NCBI RefSeq assembly: GCF_027000115.1
Contig: NZ_JALTON010000017.1
Location: forward strand, 1-64,000
From: Thiohalobacter sp.
GTDB lineage: Bacteria; Pseudomonadota; Gammaproteobacteria; Thiohalobacterales; Thiohalobacteraceae
Direction of reading: 5' to 3'
Length of the DNA: 64,000 bases
Every line of letters starts with the position of its first letter. Position 1 is the stretch's first letter. Positions 55,848 through 64,000 of the stretch are shown here, one piece after another. Position numbers and translations under genes: made by a program. The notes below the pieces were generated by a model, which saw only the letters and a program-made list of their open reading frames with translations, was not told the DNA's origin and did not search any database.

Positions 55848-57074
55848 TTGTCCACGAATTACAAACCGGCCTACGTGCGTTATGCCATATTCCTGGCATT
55901 TCAGGGGTGGCATCAACTAGTCGGCCGTATTGTGCTTCTGGGGGCTTTGTTGTTTATAGCATCCCAGGTGGGACCAGAGGAATTCGGCAGTCTGCAGGTC
56001 GCGATCGTCTTCTTTTCGCTCGCGCTCACAGTGAACGATGCTGGGTTCGCGCCGCAAATTATCAATTTGGTCACCCCGAGGCAGCATATCCCTCGGGTGC
56101 TGATTTCAGTGAAAATATACTGGTCACTATTCGCGACAGTAGCAATGTTTATTGTCTTCTCGATCGCCTACGGCGACGCTTCTTTGGGATTGCGCTTTCT
56201 TGTTCTTATTGCAGCGTTACTCGTATCCCTTTGTTCGTTTTTCTTGGTCTGCCTTCGGGGTCTTGTGCTGCACCATATAGAGGCCGCCTTTGCGTCAGTC
56301 CAGCGAATCGGTGCGGCGCTGCTCGCATCAACGCTAGTTGTTGCGCTTGGCGAGGTGAGTGCGTACTTCATTGCGATGGCTATAACAGCGGCGTTGGTTT
56401 TGGCGTTGATCTGGCGGTCACTTACAAAGGGCGGCCTTGTCTCCAACGCCCCCTTGGTGATGCGTCGCTTCCCGGTAGGGTATCTGTTGCTAATCGAAGT
56501 AGGGACGTGGGTATATTCCAGGATTGATTTGATAATACTTGAGCATTGGCATGGGGAGGCGACTGCTGGGCAGTATGGGCTGGCTTATACCGTGTTCAGT
56601 GGGCTTGCGGTTACTTCCGTGGTACTGGTGGCTGTCATGTATCCTGAGGTTGTCTCAAGAACTGGCGGTTCTCGGGCGCGCGCCATCAAAATATCTTGTT
56701 TCGCACTGTCTATTGTCGGAGCTGCGGTAACAGGGATGGTCATGACCGTCGGAGATCGGGTGATTTCTATAGTGGCTGGTGGGGAATTTCAGTCAGCAGG
56801 GGAATTTCTTGTATTGTTGGCGCCGGGCTATCTGGCTATGTTCCCCAACGCACTACTTAGCCAAGTAGCGATACTTCGAGGGCGAACCCGAGAGTTGTCG
56901 TTGGTTATTGTGTTTGTAGCGTGCGGTAATGCAGTGGCAAATTATGTTTTTGTGCCCGACTATGGTGCCGCGGCCGCTGTTTGGATTACGGTCGCCACGG
57001 AGTTTTTCCTTGTGGGGTTCAGCTTGATATTGGTAGGCGCCATGGCGGCGACTTCTGTGCCCAATGAGCGATAG
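55848..57074 (+). CDS. Oligosaccharide flippase (Wzx-like)
   Basis: 408 residues from TTG at 55848 (AAAGG eight bases upstream). It has about twelve membrane helices, opens GWHQLVGRIVLLGALLFIASQVGPEEFG, and has the MATE/Wzx pattern of the polysaccharide transporter family. It would flip undecaprenyl-diphosphate-linked repeat units across the inner membrane. Its 3' end overlaps the next gene's start by 11 bases. Confidence 0.85.
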   Translation: MSTNYKPAYVRYAIFLAFQGWHQLVGRIVLLGALLFIASQVGPEEFGSLQVAIVFFSLALTVNDAGFAPQIINLVTPRQHIPRVLISVKIYWSLFATVAMFIVFSIAYGDASLGLRFLVLIAALLVSLCSFFLVCLRGLVLHHIEAAFASVQRIGAALLASTLVVALGEVSAYFIAMAITAALVLALIWRSLTKGGLVSNAPLVMRRFPVGYLLLIEVGTWVYSRIDLIILEHWHGEATAGQYGLAYTVFSGLAVTSVVLVAVMYPEVVSRTGGSRARAIKISCFALSIVGAAVTGMVMTVGDRVISIVAGGEFQSAGEFLVLLAPGYLAMFPNALLSQVAILRGRTRELSLVIVFVACGNAVANYVFVPDYGAAAAVWITVATEFFLVGFSLILVGAMAATSVPNER

Positions 57075-58263
57075 CAAAATTCTTGAGATAGCGGGACGGC
57101 CACTGCGTATAGGAGTGGATGCGCGGGCGTTGTGCCGGCCGACGGACGGTATTGGTCGATACCTTAGGGAGATTTTGCGGCATGTTGCCAAGATACAACA
57201 CGAGTGGATCTTGTATACCCCAACGAGGACAGACGCAATAATCGACTTACCGAACGTGACGATCAAAGGCGCGCATAGACGAGGGATGAACCGTGTAGTT
57301 CAGCAGGTTTGGGTGCAATCAGTGCTGCCGGTGTGTGCTTTTCGAGATAATGTCGATGTATTTTGGGGGCCGAGTCACCGGCTGCCGATCGGCTTGCCTC
57401 GATCAATCGCAACGGTCGTCACAATTCACGATCTGGTCTGGCGGCATGCGCCCGAGACCATGGCAAGATTCGCGCATACAATGGAAAGATTGCTGATGCC
57501 GGCGGCCATCAGGCGGGCTGATCGCATTCTTGCAGTGTCCAGTCATACTGCAAAAGACATAGGTACGGAGTACCCAAGTGCAAGCGGGAAGCTCATGGTT
57601 ACGCCGCTGGCAGCTACTGTTGTGGGTGATTGTGGCGAAGACGTTAACCACTCTAGGCCTTTCGGGCACCGATATGCGCTCTTTGTTGGAACACTGGAGC
57701 CGCGCAAGAATCTGAGGCGGTTAATACAGGCATTTTCGCTCATCCAACCGCGCTTGCATTTTCCGATGAAGTTAGTCATCGCCGGCGCAAAGGGATGGGG
57801 TGGGGTCGAATTAGAAGGAATGATCAAGAAGCTGGGATTAGAGGGTGAGATAGTGCTTATGGGACGAGTTGATGATTCTAAGCTATTCAGTCTGTACCGC
57901 CACGCGGAGATGCTCATTATGCCCTCGCTATATGAGGGCTTTGGCTTGCCGGCCGTAGAGGCAATGAATGCGGGGACACCCGTTATTGGCAGTAATCTGG
58001 CATCTCTACCAGAGGTTATCGGGCGCGGGGGACTCTATGTCAATCCATTTTCGGTAGAGTCTATCGCAGACAGAATACTCGAACTGGCGAACGATGAACG
58101 GCTTCGAGCCGCTCTCGCCAAAGCGGCTAAGGATCAGGCCAGGCGATTTAGTTGGGATCGGACGGGGATGCTCACACTACGTGCTATCAACTCGGCATGG
58201 ATGACGAGGCGTGGCCTAAAGGTGCAGGCTAGGGGGATCGGTGAGAAGGATGGTTATAGATAG
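57064..58263 (+). CDS. Family 4 glycosyltransferase
   Basis: 399 residues, GT-B fold. N-terminal half: IGVDARALCRPTDGIGRYLREI and VTIHDLVWRHAPET. C-terminal nucleotide-sugar part: FVGTLEPRKNLRRLIQA and the E-x7-E motif in PSLYEGFGLPAVEAMNAGTPV. It resembles mannosyl- or glucosyltransferases that use GDP-mannose, consistent with ManC upstream. It starts inside the flippase gene (11-base overlap) and overlaps the next gene by up to 23 bases. Confidence 0.87.
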   Translation: MSDSKILEIAGRPLRIGVDARALCRPTDGIGRYLREILRHVAKIQHEWILYTPTRTDAIIDLPNVTIKGAHRRGMNRVVQQVWVQSVLPVCAFRDNVDVFWGPSHRLPIGLPRSIATVVTIHDLVWRHAPETMARFAHTMERLLMPAAIRRADRILAVSSHTAKDIGTEYPSASGKLMVTPLAATVVGDCGEDVNHSRPFGHRYALFVGTLEPRKNLRRLIQAFSLIQPRLHFPMKLVIAGAKGWGGVELEGMIKKLGLEGEIVLMGRVDDSKLFSLYRHAEMLIMPSLYEGFGLPAVEAMNAGTPVIGSNLASLPEVIGRGGLYVNPFSVESIADRILELANDERLRAALAKAAKDQARRFSWDRTGMLTLRAINSAWMTRRGLKVQARGIGEKDGYR

Positions 58264-59413
58264 CTGCTGCTCCGGTGCAGACAGAATACGAATTCTGCAC
58301 GTATATCGCACCTATTTTCCGGATCCCCCAGGCGGTCTTCAGGAAGCCATCCGACAGATTGCGCTCGCAGTGTCCCGCATGGGTGCAGCTAGTAAGGTTT
58401 TTGCGCTGTCACCATGCCCTGTTCCGAGGTCATTAAATCGGCCGGAGGGGATAGTGGTCCGATCTCGGTCCTGGGTTGCTCCGGCATCCTGTGATATCGG
58501 AGGTCTTGATGCATTCAGGACGTATGTAGAACAAGCTGTGTGGGCAGATGTCCTCCATTTCCACTTTCCGTGGCCTTTCGCCGATGTGATGCGGCTGGTT
58601 GACCGAACTTCAAAGCCTGCTGTCATGACCTATCATTCGGATGTTGTGCAAAAGGGGATTCTCGATCTTATCTACCGACCGGTGATGCGGCGAATGCTCC
58701 GGAACATGGACACTGTGGTAGCGACGTCGCCGGCGTACGCTGGCACTAGCCCAGTTCTGATTGAGAGTAGTATCCGCAGGAAGCTCAAGATTATACCGTT
58801 GGGGATTTGCGAAGAAAGTTATCGTGACTATGTTGCTCAGTCCCAAAGAGTCGACCTCAAGCGCAGATTCGAACTTACTCCAGGCATGTATATGTTGTTC
58901 GTCGGAGTCCTTCGTCCATACAAGGGGCTCGATAGTCTCATTGAGGCTGCGGAAGGAACGGGAATTCCCTTGGTAATTGCTGGAGCTGGCCGGGAGGCGC
59001 GGCGATTGCGGGTCATGGCCGAGGGTGCTGGAAATATCCGGTTCGTGGGTCCGGTGACCGATGCAGAGAAGATAGCTTTGATTCGCGGCTGCCGCGCGCT
59101 GGTGCTCCCCTCGCATCTCAGGTCGGAGGCATTCGGAATGGTGCTGGTTGAAGCGTCCATGTGTGGTAGGCCCATGATCAGCTGCGAGATCGGTACAGGG
59201 ACGTCCTTTGTCAACAAGCACGGGGAGACGGGGCTGGTCGTGCCACCCGGGTCACCCGAGAGGCTGCGGGAAGCGATGTTCTCCCTCTTGGCGGACGCAG
59301 ACCGTGCCGAGGAGATGGGGCAGGCTGCCCGGAGACGGTATGAGCAACTCTTTTCGGGGGAGGCGCTTGGTCGCGCCTATATGGACCTTTATCGGGGCGT
59401 CCTCAATGGTTGA
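58241..59413 (+). CDS. Family 4 glycosyltransferase
   Basis: 390 residues from GTG at 58241 (ATG at 58250 is also possible). GT-B fold: HVYRTYFPDPPGGLQEAIRQIA, LHFHFPWPFADV, LFVGVLRPYKGLDSLIEA, and the E-x7-E motif in SEAFGMVLVEASMCGRPM. It adds a sugar to the growing lipid-linked oligosaccharide; donor and linkage unknown. It is the last gene of the AT-rich island. Confidence 0.87.
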   Translation: MRRMVIDSCCSGADRIRILHVYRTYFPDPPGGLQEAIRQIALAVSRMGAASKVFALSPCPVPRSLNRPEGIVVRSRSWVAPASCDIGGLDAFRTYVEQAVWADVLHFHFPWPFADVMRLVDRTSKPAVMTYHSDVVQKGILDLIYRPVMRRMLRNMDTVVATSPAYAGTSPVLIESSIRRKLKIIPLGICEESYRDYVAQSQRVDLKRRFELTPGMYMLFVGVLRPYKGLDSLIEAAEGTGIPLVIAGAGREARRLRVMAEGAGNIRFVGPVTDAEKIALIRGCRALVLPSHLRSEAFGMVLVEASMCGRPMISCEIGTGTSFVNKHGETGLVVPPGSPERLREAMFSLLADADRAEEMGQAARRRYEQLFSGEALGRAYMDLYRGVLNG

Positions 59414-59523
59414 CAGGGCCACTCCCCCATTCAAGTCAAACGATCGAGACGAAAAGGCGGGTGCGACTAGTACGGCCGAATTGCCGGCGCGACATCGAGC
59501 GCAAGCGCCAGCGGGCATGTAGG

Positions 59524-60540
59524 ATGGTTTCGGGTACACTCGCCTTCATTGTTGCTCTGGGGCTTGCGCTAGTGCTCGCGCACCCGCTAGCACCAATTAG
59601 GATCATGGATGCTCCCAACGAGCGGTCACTCCATGTGCGCCCGGTACCTCGAACGGGAGGTGTCGCGATCGTGTTCGCCACCTTGGTGGGGGGTATTTAC
59701 ACAGTTGCTGGAGGAAGGGTAGAGTTCAGTGCCGGCTTCGGAACTGGGGCGCACGGGTTTGCGATGATGGTGGTATGGGGGGGCTTGGCAGTTCTGGCAA
59801 TTGTGTCTTTCTTCGATGATGCGCTGAGCCTGGCGCCACTCTGGAGGCTGCTCGTCCAGATTGGCGTCGCGGCCGCCATAGTAAAGGCCGTGGCGGATCT
59901 CGGGGTGTGGCAAACGGCTTTTGCAGTGTTGTTGATGGTCTGGATGGTCAACCTTTACAACTTCATGGATGGCATGGATGGTTTTGCGGCAGGTATGGCG
60001 GTCGTCGGCTTCGGTGCCTTGTCTGTCGTCGCTAAACTTCAGGGCGCCGAGGCGCCTGCCGAGGGATGTGCCATTGTTGCCGGCGCGGCGCTGGGATTCC
60101 TGTTTATCAACTTCCCACCAGCGCGCCTGTTCATGGGAGACCTGGGGTCCACTCTGCTGGGTGCTCTGGCGGGATTGATGCTACTGGTGTTTCACCAAGA
60201 GGGCATTCTGCCGGTCTGGCTGGGTATCCTCATCTTTAGCCCTTTCGTCGTTGACGCAACCGTCACCCTCATCCGACGAGTCCTCCGAGGCGAACGCTTC
60301 TGGGAGGCCCACAGGCAGCACTACTACCAGCGCCTGGTTCGGCGCGGCTGGGGCCACCGGAAAACGGTTTTGGCTGAATACGTGCTGATGGCCCTGACCG
60401 CATCATCGGCGGTCATCGCCAATGGCTTGCCGCTGCGGTTGCAATGGGCGATCATCGGCGTCTGGGTCCTGATCTACGCGGTGCTCATGTACGCCATCGA
60501 CCGCACCGAGCCCAAGGAGAATGAAGCAGCCCCTGTCTGA
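59524..60540 (+). CDS. WecA/MraY-like undecaprenyl-phosphate sugar-1-phosphate transferase
   Basis: 338 residues from the ATG at 59524; a TTG frame from 59410 adds a basic stretch outside the family. It has about ten membrane helices, with conserved VPRTGG, FFDDALSL, VNLYNFMDGMDGFAAG and FMGDLGSTLLG, which define the polyprenyl-phosphate GlcNAc-1-phosphate transferase group. It starts the repeat unit on undecaprenyl phosphate. GC rises towards its 3' end, so it marks the right edge of the island. It overlaps the WbpM-like gene by 20 bases. Confidence 0.9.
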   Translation: MVSGTLAFIVALGLALVLAHPLAPIRIMDAPNERSLHVRPVPRTGGVAIVFATLVGGIYTVAGGRVEFSAGFGTGAHGFAMMVVWGGLAVLAIVSFFDDALSLAPLWRLLVQIGVAAAIVKAVADLGVWQTAFAVLLMVWMVNLYNFMDGMDGFAAGMAVVGFGALSVVAKLQGAEAPAEGCAIVAGAALGFLFINFPPARLFMGDLGSTLLGALAGLMLLVFHQEGILPVWLGILIFSPFVVDATVTLIRRVLRGERFWEAHRQHYYQRLVRRGWGHRKTVLAEYVLMALTASSAVIANGLPLRLQWAIIGVWVLIYAVLMYAIDRTEPKENEAAPV

Positions 60541-62407
60541 TCGTTGGCGCAACCCCTACCTGGTCTTCGTCCACGACCTGGTGATGGTGCCGCTCGCCTG
60601 GCTGGGGGCCTTCTGGCTGCGGTTCAACCTGGGGCCGGTCCCGGCACCCTATCTGGATGCGGCGCTGCACTGGCTGCCCTGGATTACCCTGATCCAGGTC
60701 GCCTGTTTCCGCTATCTTGGCCTCTACCGCGGCCACTGGCGCTTCGCGTCTATGCCGGACCTGATCCGCATCGTGCAGGCGGTGGCGGTCGGAACCGTGG
60801 TCAGCCTTGTGGTCATTTTCCTGTTTACGCGCCTGGAAGGCATGCCGCGCTCGGTCTTCCCGCTGTATGCACTGCTGCTCACAGGGCTGCTCGGCGGTCC
60901 CCGCTTCCTCTACCGCTGGATCAAGGACCGGCGCCTGTACCTGGGCAGCGGAAAACGGGTGCTGATCGCCGGTGCGGGCCGGGCAGGCGAGATGCTGGCC
61001 CGCGACCTGGTGCGTGATCCGGAACACCGACTGGAACCCATCGGCTTCGTCGACGACGACCGGCGCAAGCGGGGCATGGATATCCATGGCATGCCGGTGC
61101 TCGGGCCCTGCGAGCGTATCCCCGAGCTGGTGGCCGACCAGGGGGTGGAGCTGGTCATCCTAGCGCTGCCCTCGGCGCGGTCGCGGCAGATCCGGCGCAT
61201 TGTCGAGTATTGCGAGCAGGCGGGGGTGCCCTTCCGGACCCTGCCGCCGGTATCCGACCTGGTCGCGGGCCGGGTGACGGTCGATGCGGTCCGCGAGGTG
61301 TCGATCGAGGACCTGCTGGGCCGCGATCCGGTGAAGCTGGACCAGCAGGCCATCCATGCCGGCCTGTCAGGCAAGCGGGTGCTGGTGACCGGCGGCGGCG
61401 GCTCCATCGGCTCGGAGTTGTGCCGGCAGATCGCACTGATCGGCCCCGCCGAGCTGATCCTCTACGAACAGAGCGAGTTCAATCTTTACCAGATCGAGCT
61501 GGAACTGCGCCAGCGCTTTCCCGCCCTGAACATCCAGGCCGTGCTTGGCGACGTGGCCGATCCCGTCGCGGTCGAGCGGCTGTTCGCGCGTTTCCGGCCG
61601 CAGGTGGTGTTGCACGCCGCCGCCTACAAGCATGTGCCCATGCTCGAACAGCAGGCGCGCGAGGCGGTGACGAACAACGTCTGTGGCACCAAGACTGTGG
61701 CACTGGCGGCCGATCGCCACGGCAGCGAGATGTTCGTGCTGGTCTCCACCGACAAGGCGGTGAACCCGACCAACATCATGGGGGCCAGCAAGCGCATTGC
61801 GGAGATCTTCTGCCAGAACCTGAACGCGCGTTCGGGTACCCGCTTCGTCACCGTCCGCTTCGGCAACGTGCTGGGCTCGGCGGGCAGCGTGGTGCCCCTG
61901 TTCCGCGAGCAGATCCGCGCCGGCGGCCCGGTCACGGTCACCCACCCGGACATGCAGCGCTACTTCATGACCATTCCCGAGGCCTGCCAGCTCATCCTCC
62001 AGGCCGGGGTCATGGGGCAGGGCGGCGAGATCTTCGTGCTGGACATGGGGGAGCCGGTGAAGATCACCTACCTGGCGGAGCAGATGATCCGCCTGGCCGG
62101 CCTCGAACCCGGCGAGGACATCGAGATCCGCTTCACCGGGCTGCGCCCCGGCGAGAAGCTGTTCGAAGAACTTTTCCATGAAAAAGAACAACTTGAGAAA
62201 ACATCTCACAGCAAGATCCTGCTCGCGCAACATCGCGCTTGGGATTGGGATAGACTGATTCGGCTGTTCCAGGACATGGAAGACGCCTGCCGGGCCTTCG
62301 ACGAGGACCGGATCCTGGAAGGGGTGAAGACGCTGGTACCTGAACTGAACCGGAAACCGGCCGACAACAGCAAGATCATTGCTCTGGAATCGAGGCACAA
62401 GGCATGA
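60521..62407 (+). CDS. Membrane-bound UDP-GlcNAc 4,6-dehydratase (WbpM/CapD family)
   Basis: 628 residues. Four N-terminal membrane helices (10-120), a first Rossmann-like domain ([20 protein letters not shown], about 145-165), and a second dehydratase domain with [16 protein letters not shown] (about 288-303) and [17 protein letters not shown]. Met replaces the usual Tyr in the YxxxK site, as in WbpM and FlaA1-type enzymes. It makes UDP-4-keto-6-deoxy-N-acetylhexosamine, precursor of QuiNAc, FucNAc or bacillosamine sugars. It overlaps galU by four bases (ATGA). Confidence 0.93.
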   Translation: MKQPLSDRWRNPYLVFVHDLVMVPLAWLGAFWLRFNLGPVPAPYLDAALHWLPWITLIQVACFRYLGLYRGHWRFASMPDLIRIVQAVAVGTVVSLVVIFLFTRLEGMPRSVFPLYALLLTGLLGGPRFLYRWIKDRRLYLGSGKRVLIAGAGRAGEMLARDLVRDPEHRLEPIGFVDDDRRKRGMDIHGMPVLGPCERIPELVADQGVELVILALPSARSRQIRRIVEYCEQAGVPFRTLPPVSDLVAGRVTVDAVREVSIEDLLGRDPVKLDQQAIHAGLSGKRVLVTGGGGSIGSELCRQIALIGPAELILYEQSEFNLYQIELELRQRFPALNIQAVLGDVADPVAVERLFARFRPQVVLHAAAYKHVPMLEQQAREAVTNNVCGTKTVALAADRHGSEMFVLVSTDKAVNPTNIMGASKRIAEIFCQNLNARSGTRFVTVRFGNVLGSAGSVVPLFREQIRAGGPVTVTHPDMQRYFMTIPEACQLILQAGVMGQGGEIFVLDMGEPVKITYLAEQMIRLAGLEPGEDIEIRFTGLRPGEKLFEELFHEKEQLEKTSHSKILLAQHRAWDWDRLIRLFQDMEDACRAFDEDRILEGVKTLVPELNRKPADNSKIIALESRHKA

Positions 62408-63312
62408 AGGTCAAGGTCAAGAAAGCCGTATTTCCCGTCGCGGGCATGGGGACCCGCTTCCTGCCCGCCACCAAGGCCAATCCGAAGGAGATGCTGCCGG
62501 TGGTGGACAAGCCGCTGATCCAGTATGCGGCCGAGGAGGCCATCAGTGCCGGCATCGAGGAGCTGGTGTTCGTGACCAGCATGAGCAAGCGCGCCATCGA
62601 GGACCACTTCGACAAGAATTACGAACTGGAGTCCGAGCTGGAGCGGCGCGGCAAGGACAAGCTGCTGGAGTTGGTGCGCGGGGTGGTGCCCGAGGGCATC
62701 GCCTGTGTCTATGTGCGCCAGCCGGAGGCGCTGGGTCTGGGCCATGCCGTGCTCTGCGCCAAGCCGGTGATCGGCAACGAGCCCTTTGCGGTCATCCTTG
62801 CCGACGACCTGATCGACGGCGAGGGCGCAAGCTGCCTGAAGCAGATGGTGGATGCCTTCGAATACAACCGCTGCAGCCTGCTGGGCGTGGAGGAGGTCCC
62901 GCCCGAGGAAACCGACAAGTACGGCGTGGTCAAGTCCGCGCCCATCACCGACGGGCTGAACCGGGTCAGCGAGATCGTGGAAAAGCCCAAGCCCTCGGAG
63001 GCGCCCTCGAACCTGGCCGTAGTCGGGCGCTACATCCTCACGCCGCGCATCTTCCACCACCTGGAGCACACGCCGCGTGGTGCCGGCGGCGAGATCCAGC
63101 TCACCGACGCCATCGCTGCCCTGCTGAAGGAGGAACAGGTGATGGCCTACCAGTTCCGGGGCACCCGCTACGACTGCGGCAGCAAGCTGGGCTACCTGAT
63201 GGCCACGGTCGAGTACGGCCTCAAGCACCCCGAACTGGCCGCGGAGTTCGGGGACTACCTCACCGGGCGCTTCTGCGAGGCCGGGGCGGGGAAGAAACAG
63301 GCTTCGGGCTGA
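62404..63312 (+). CDS. galU: UTP-glucose-1-phosphate uridylyltransferase
   Basis: 302 residues. Nucleotidyltransferase motif [25 protein letters not shown], then [38 protein letters not shown], and [20 protein letters not shown]. It makes UDP-glucose for surface polysaccharides. The stop is followed 62 bases later by a strong hairpin that faces the tRNA gene. Confidence 0.95.
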   Translation: MKVKVKKAVFPVAGMGTRFLPATKANPKEMLPVVDKPLIQYAAEEAISAGIEELVFVTSMSKRAIEDHFDKNYELESELERRGKDKLLELVRGVVPEGIACVYVRQPEALGLGHAVLCAKPVIGNEPFAVILADDLIDGEGASCLKQMVDAFEYNRCSLLGVEEVPPEETDKYGVVKSAPITDGLNRVSEIVEKPKPSEAPSNLAVVGRYILTPRIFHHLEHTPRGAGGEIQLTDAIAALLKEEQVMAYQFRGTRYDCGSKLGYLMATVEYGLKHPELAAEFGDYLTGRFCEAGAGKKQASG

Positions 63313-63374
63313 ACGGGAAAGGCGCGCGAAGCGAGCAATCCGGGAATTGCCTTTACCGTAACCAGACACACGAA

Positions 63375-63395
63375 GGGCCGGTCATTGACCGGCCC
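63375..63395. terminator. Bidirectional terminator between galU and tRNA-Asn
   Basis: A 9-bp GC stem (GGGCCGGTC with its complement) around ATT, with AAGG before and CCTT after. It can stop galU transcripts from the left and tRNA transcripts from the right. Confidence 0.7.
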
Positions 63396-63410
63396 CTTGC
63401 ATTGCGAATC

Positions 63411-63486
63411 TGGCTCCCCGGGACGGGCTCGAACCGCCGACCTAGTGATTAACAGTCACCCGCTCTACCGACTGAGCTACCGGGGA
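63411..63486 (-). tRNA. tRNA-Asn (anticodon GTT)
   Basis: A 76-base tRNA read on the minus strand with encoded CCA. The acceptor stem TCCCCGG pairs with CCGGGGA. The anticodon loop reads CTGTTAA, giving anticodon GTT for asparagine. D-loop (AGCTCAGTCGGTAGAGC) and T-loop (GGTTCGAGCC) are normal. Confidence 0.97.
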
Positions 63487-63500
63487 ATTGCGAGGCGCAG

Positions 63501-63529
63501 ATCATACTGAAGGGTCCCCGGGGGGTCAA
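63501..63529 (-). promoter_or_regulatory. Promoter of tRNA-Asn
   Basis: On the minus strand TTGACC (63529-63524) and TATGAT (63506-63501) are separated by exactly 17 bases, near-consensus for sigma-70. The -10 lies 15 bases upstream of the mature tRNA 5' end. A GC-rich stretch follows the -10, a stringent-type discriminator as is usual for stable RNA. Confidence 0.8.
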
Positions 63530-63603
63530 CCTCGAAGACGCGCGCAAGTGGCCGAAAGTTGGAGCAAAGCCGGGGCGGGGGGGCTGGAACCGCGGTGGCG
63601 GAT

Positions 63604-64000
63604 TCAGTCCCGTTCCAGCAGGAAGGCGCGCAACCGCGCCACGGCCTCCCGCAGCACCTCCAGCGAGGTGGCAAACGACAGCCGCATGTGGCCGGGGGCG
63701 CCGAAGGCAGAGCCGGGGACGAGGGCGACGTTGGCCTCCTCGATCAGCCGCTCGGCCAGGGCTACATCCGATTCCAGGCCCCGGGCCGCGATCGCCTCCT
63801 GGAAGCCGGGGAAGACGTAGAAGGTGCCGTCGCCGCGCGGGCAGCTCACGCCGGGCAGGGCGTCCAGCGCCTCGACGAGGTAGTCGTGGCGTTCGCGGAA
63901 GGCCTGGCGCATGGTCTCCACGCAGCCCTGGTCGCCGTCCAGCGCGGCCACCGCCGCCGCCTGGGACACGGAGGCCGGGTTGGAGGTGCTCTGCGACTGG
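63604..64000 (-). CDS. Aspartate-type aminotransferase, C-terminal part (runs off the window)
   Basis: About 132 residues of the C-terminal end of a class I/II aminotransferase, with STSNPASVSQAAAVAAL and the C-terminal ALVPGSAFGAPGHMRLSFATS. The text fits aspartate or aromatic aminotransferases of the AspC/AAT fold-type I group. The PLP lysine and the start lie beyond position 64000. The tRNA-Asn follows in the same direction but with its own promoter. Confidence 0.85.
   Translation of the reverse strand, partial: QSQSTSNPASVSQAAAVAALDGDQGCVETMRQAFRERHDYLVEALDALPGVSCPRGDGTFYVFPGFQEAIAARGLESDVALAERLIEEANVALVPGSAFGAPGHMRLSFATSLEVLREAVARLRAFLLERD

Noticed and set aside
59410-59523. N-terminal extension of the WecA-like protein from TTG
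   Set aside because: The added 38 residues are basic and unlike the family, and the ATG at 59524 begins exactly at the first membrane helix.

Overview
The window looks like a chromosomal segment of a high-GC gammaproteobacterium, probably of the Chromatiales type (purple sulfur or thiobacillus relatives). This is inferred from gene content and order: bolA/yciI/yciB, scpAB-rluB, serC-pheA-hisC-tyrA-aroA-cmk-rpsA-ihfB-lapAB-pyrF in one direction, and an hpnC-hpnD-hpnE squalene cluster. No 16S gene is present, so the placement is not firm.

Layout. (1) 0.25-10.9 kb, housekeeping: an orphan FleN/MinD-like ATPase, a convergent ppiC-bolA-yciI-yciB operon, then a rightward run of RNase AM-like phosphoesterase, YciO-like protein, site-2 protease, trpS, scpA, scpB, rluB and an endonuclease III-like glycosylase. 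(2) 10.9-25.8 kb, mostly leftward: a diguanylate cyclase, a tandem-thioredoxin protein (rightward), a YciK-like reductase, an overlapping HD-GYP/EAL pair for c-di-GMP turnover, hpnE-hpnD-hpnC-rmuC, gph-ubiG-mtaD, an MscS channel and an OmpA-like lipoprotein/porin-type protein. (3) 26.0-42.8 kb, rightward core: mtnA, gyrA, serC, a phosphoglycerate dehydrogenase, pheA-hisC-tyrA-aroA-cmk-rpsA, ihfB, lapA-lapB-pyrF and a small ComEA-like protein. Gaps in this stretch carry several kinds of short repeats. (4) 42.8-47.5 kb, a rearranged zone: manC (GDP-mannose synthesis) lies between two different HEPN/nucleotidyltransferase toxin-antitoxin modules. The first is bracketed by long direct repeats. The second is followed by a decayed second copy of the manC tail plus the antitoxin gene. 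(5) 47.5-59.5 kb, a visibly AT-richer, rightward surface-polysaccharide island: polyprenyl-phosphate glycosyltransferase, FAD oxidoreductase, epimerase, TIM-barrel isomerase, SMR-type small transporter, second GT2, a 1075-residue membrane protein, Wzx flippase and two GT4 enzymes. (6) 59.5-64.0 kb, back to high GC: WecA-like initiating transferase, WbpM-like dehydratase, galU, then tRNA-Asn and the 3' part of an aspartate-type aminotransferase on the minus strand.

How the parts fit. ManC, GalU, the WbpM-like dehydratase and the WecA-like enzyme supply nucleotide sugars and start a lipid-linked glycan. The island genes build it and Wzx exports it. A GtrB/ArnC-like transferase, an ArnE/F-like small transporter and the giant membrane protein could together form a separate periplasmic glycosylation branch; this is an inference and the most interesting functional proposal here. 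The toxin-antitoxin modules and duplications sit exactly at the left edge of the island, which suggests a recombination-prone junction.
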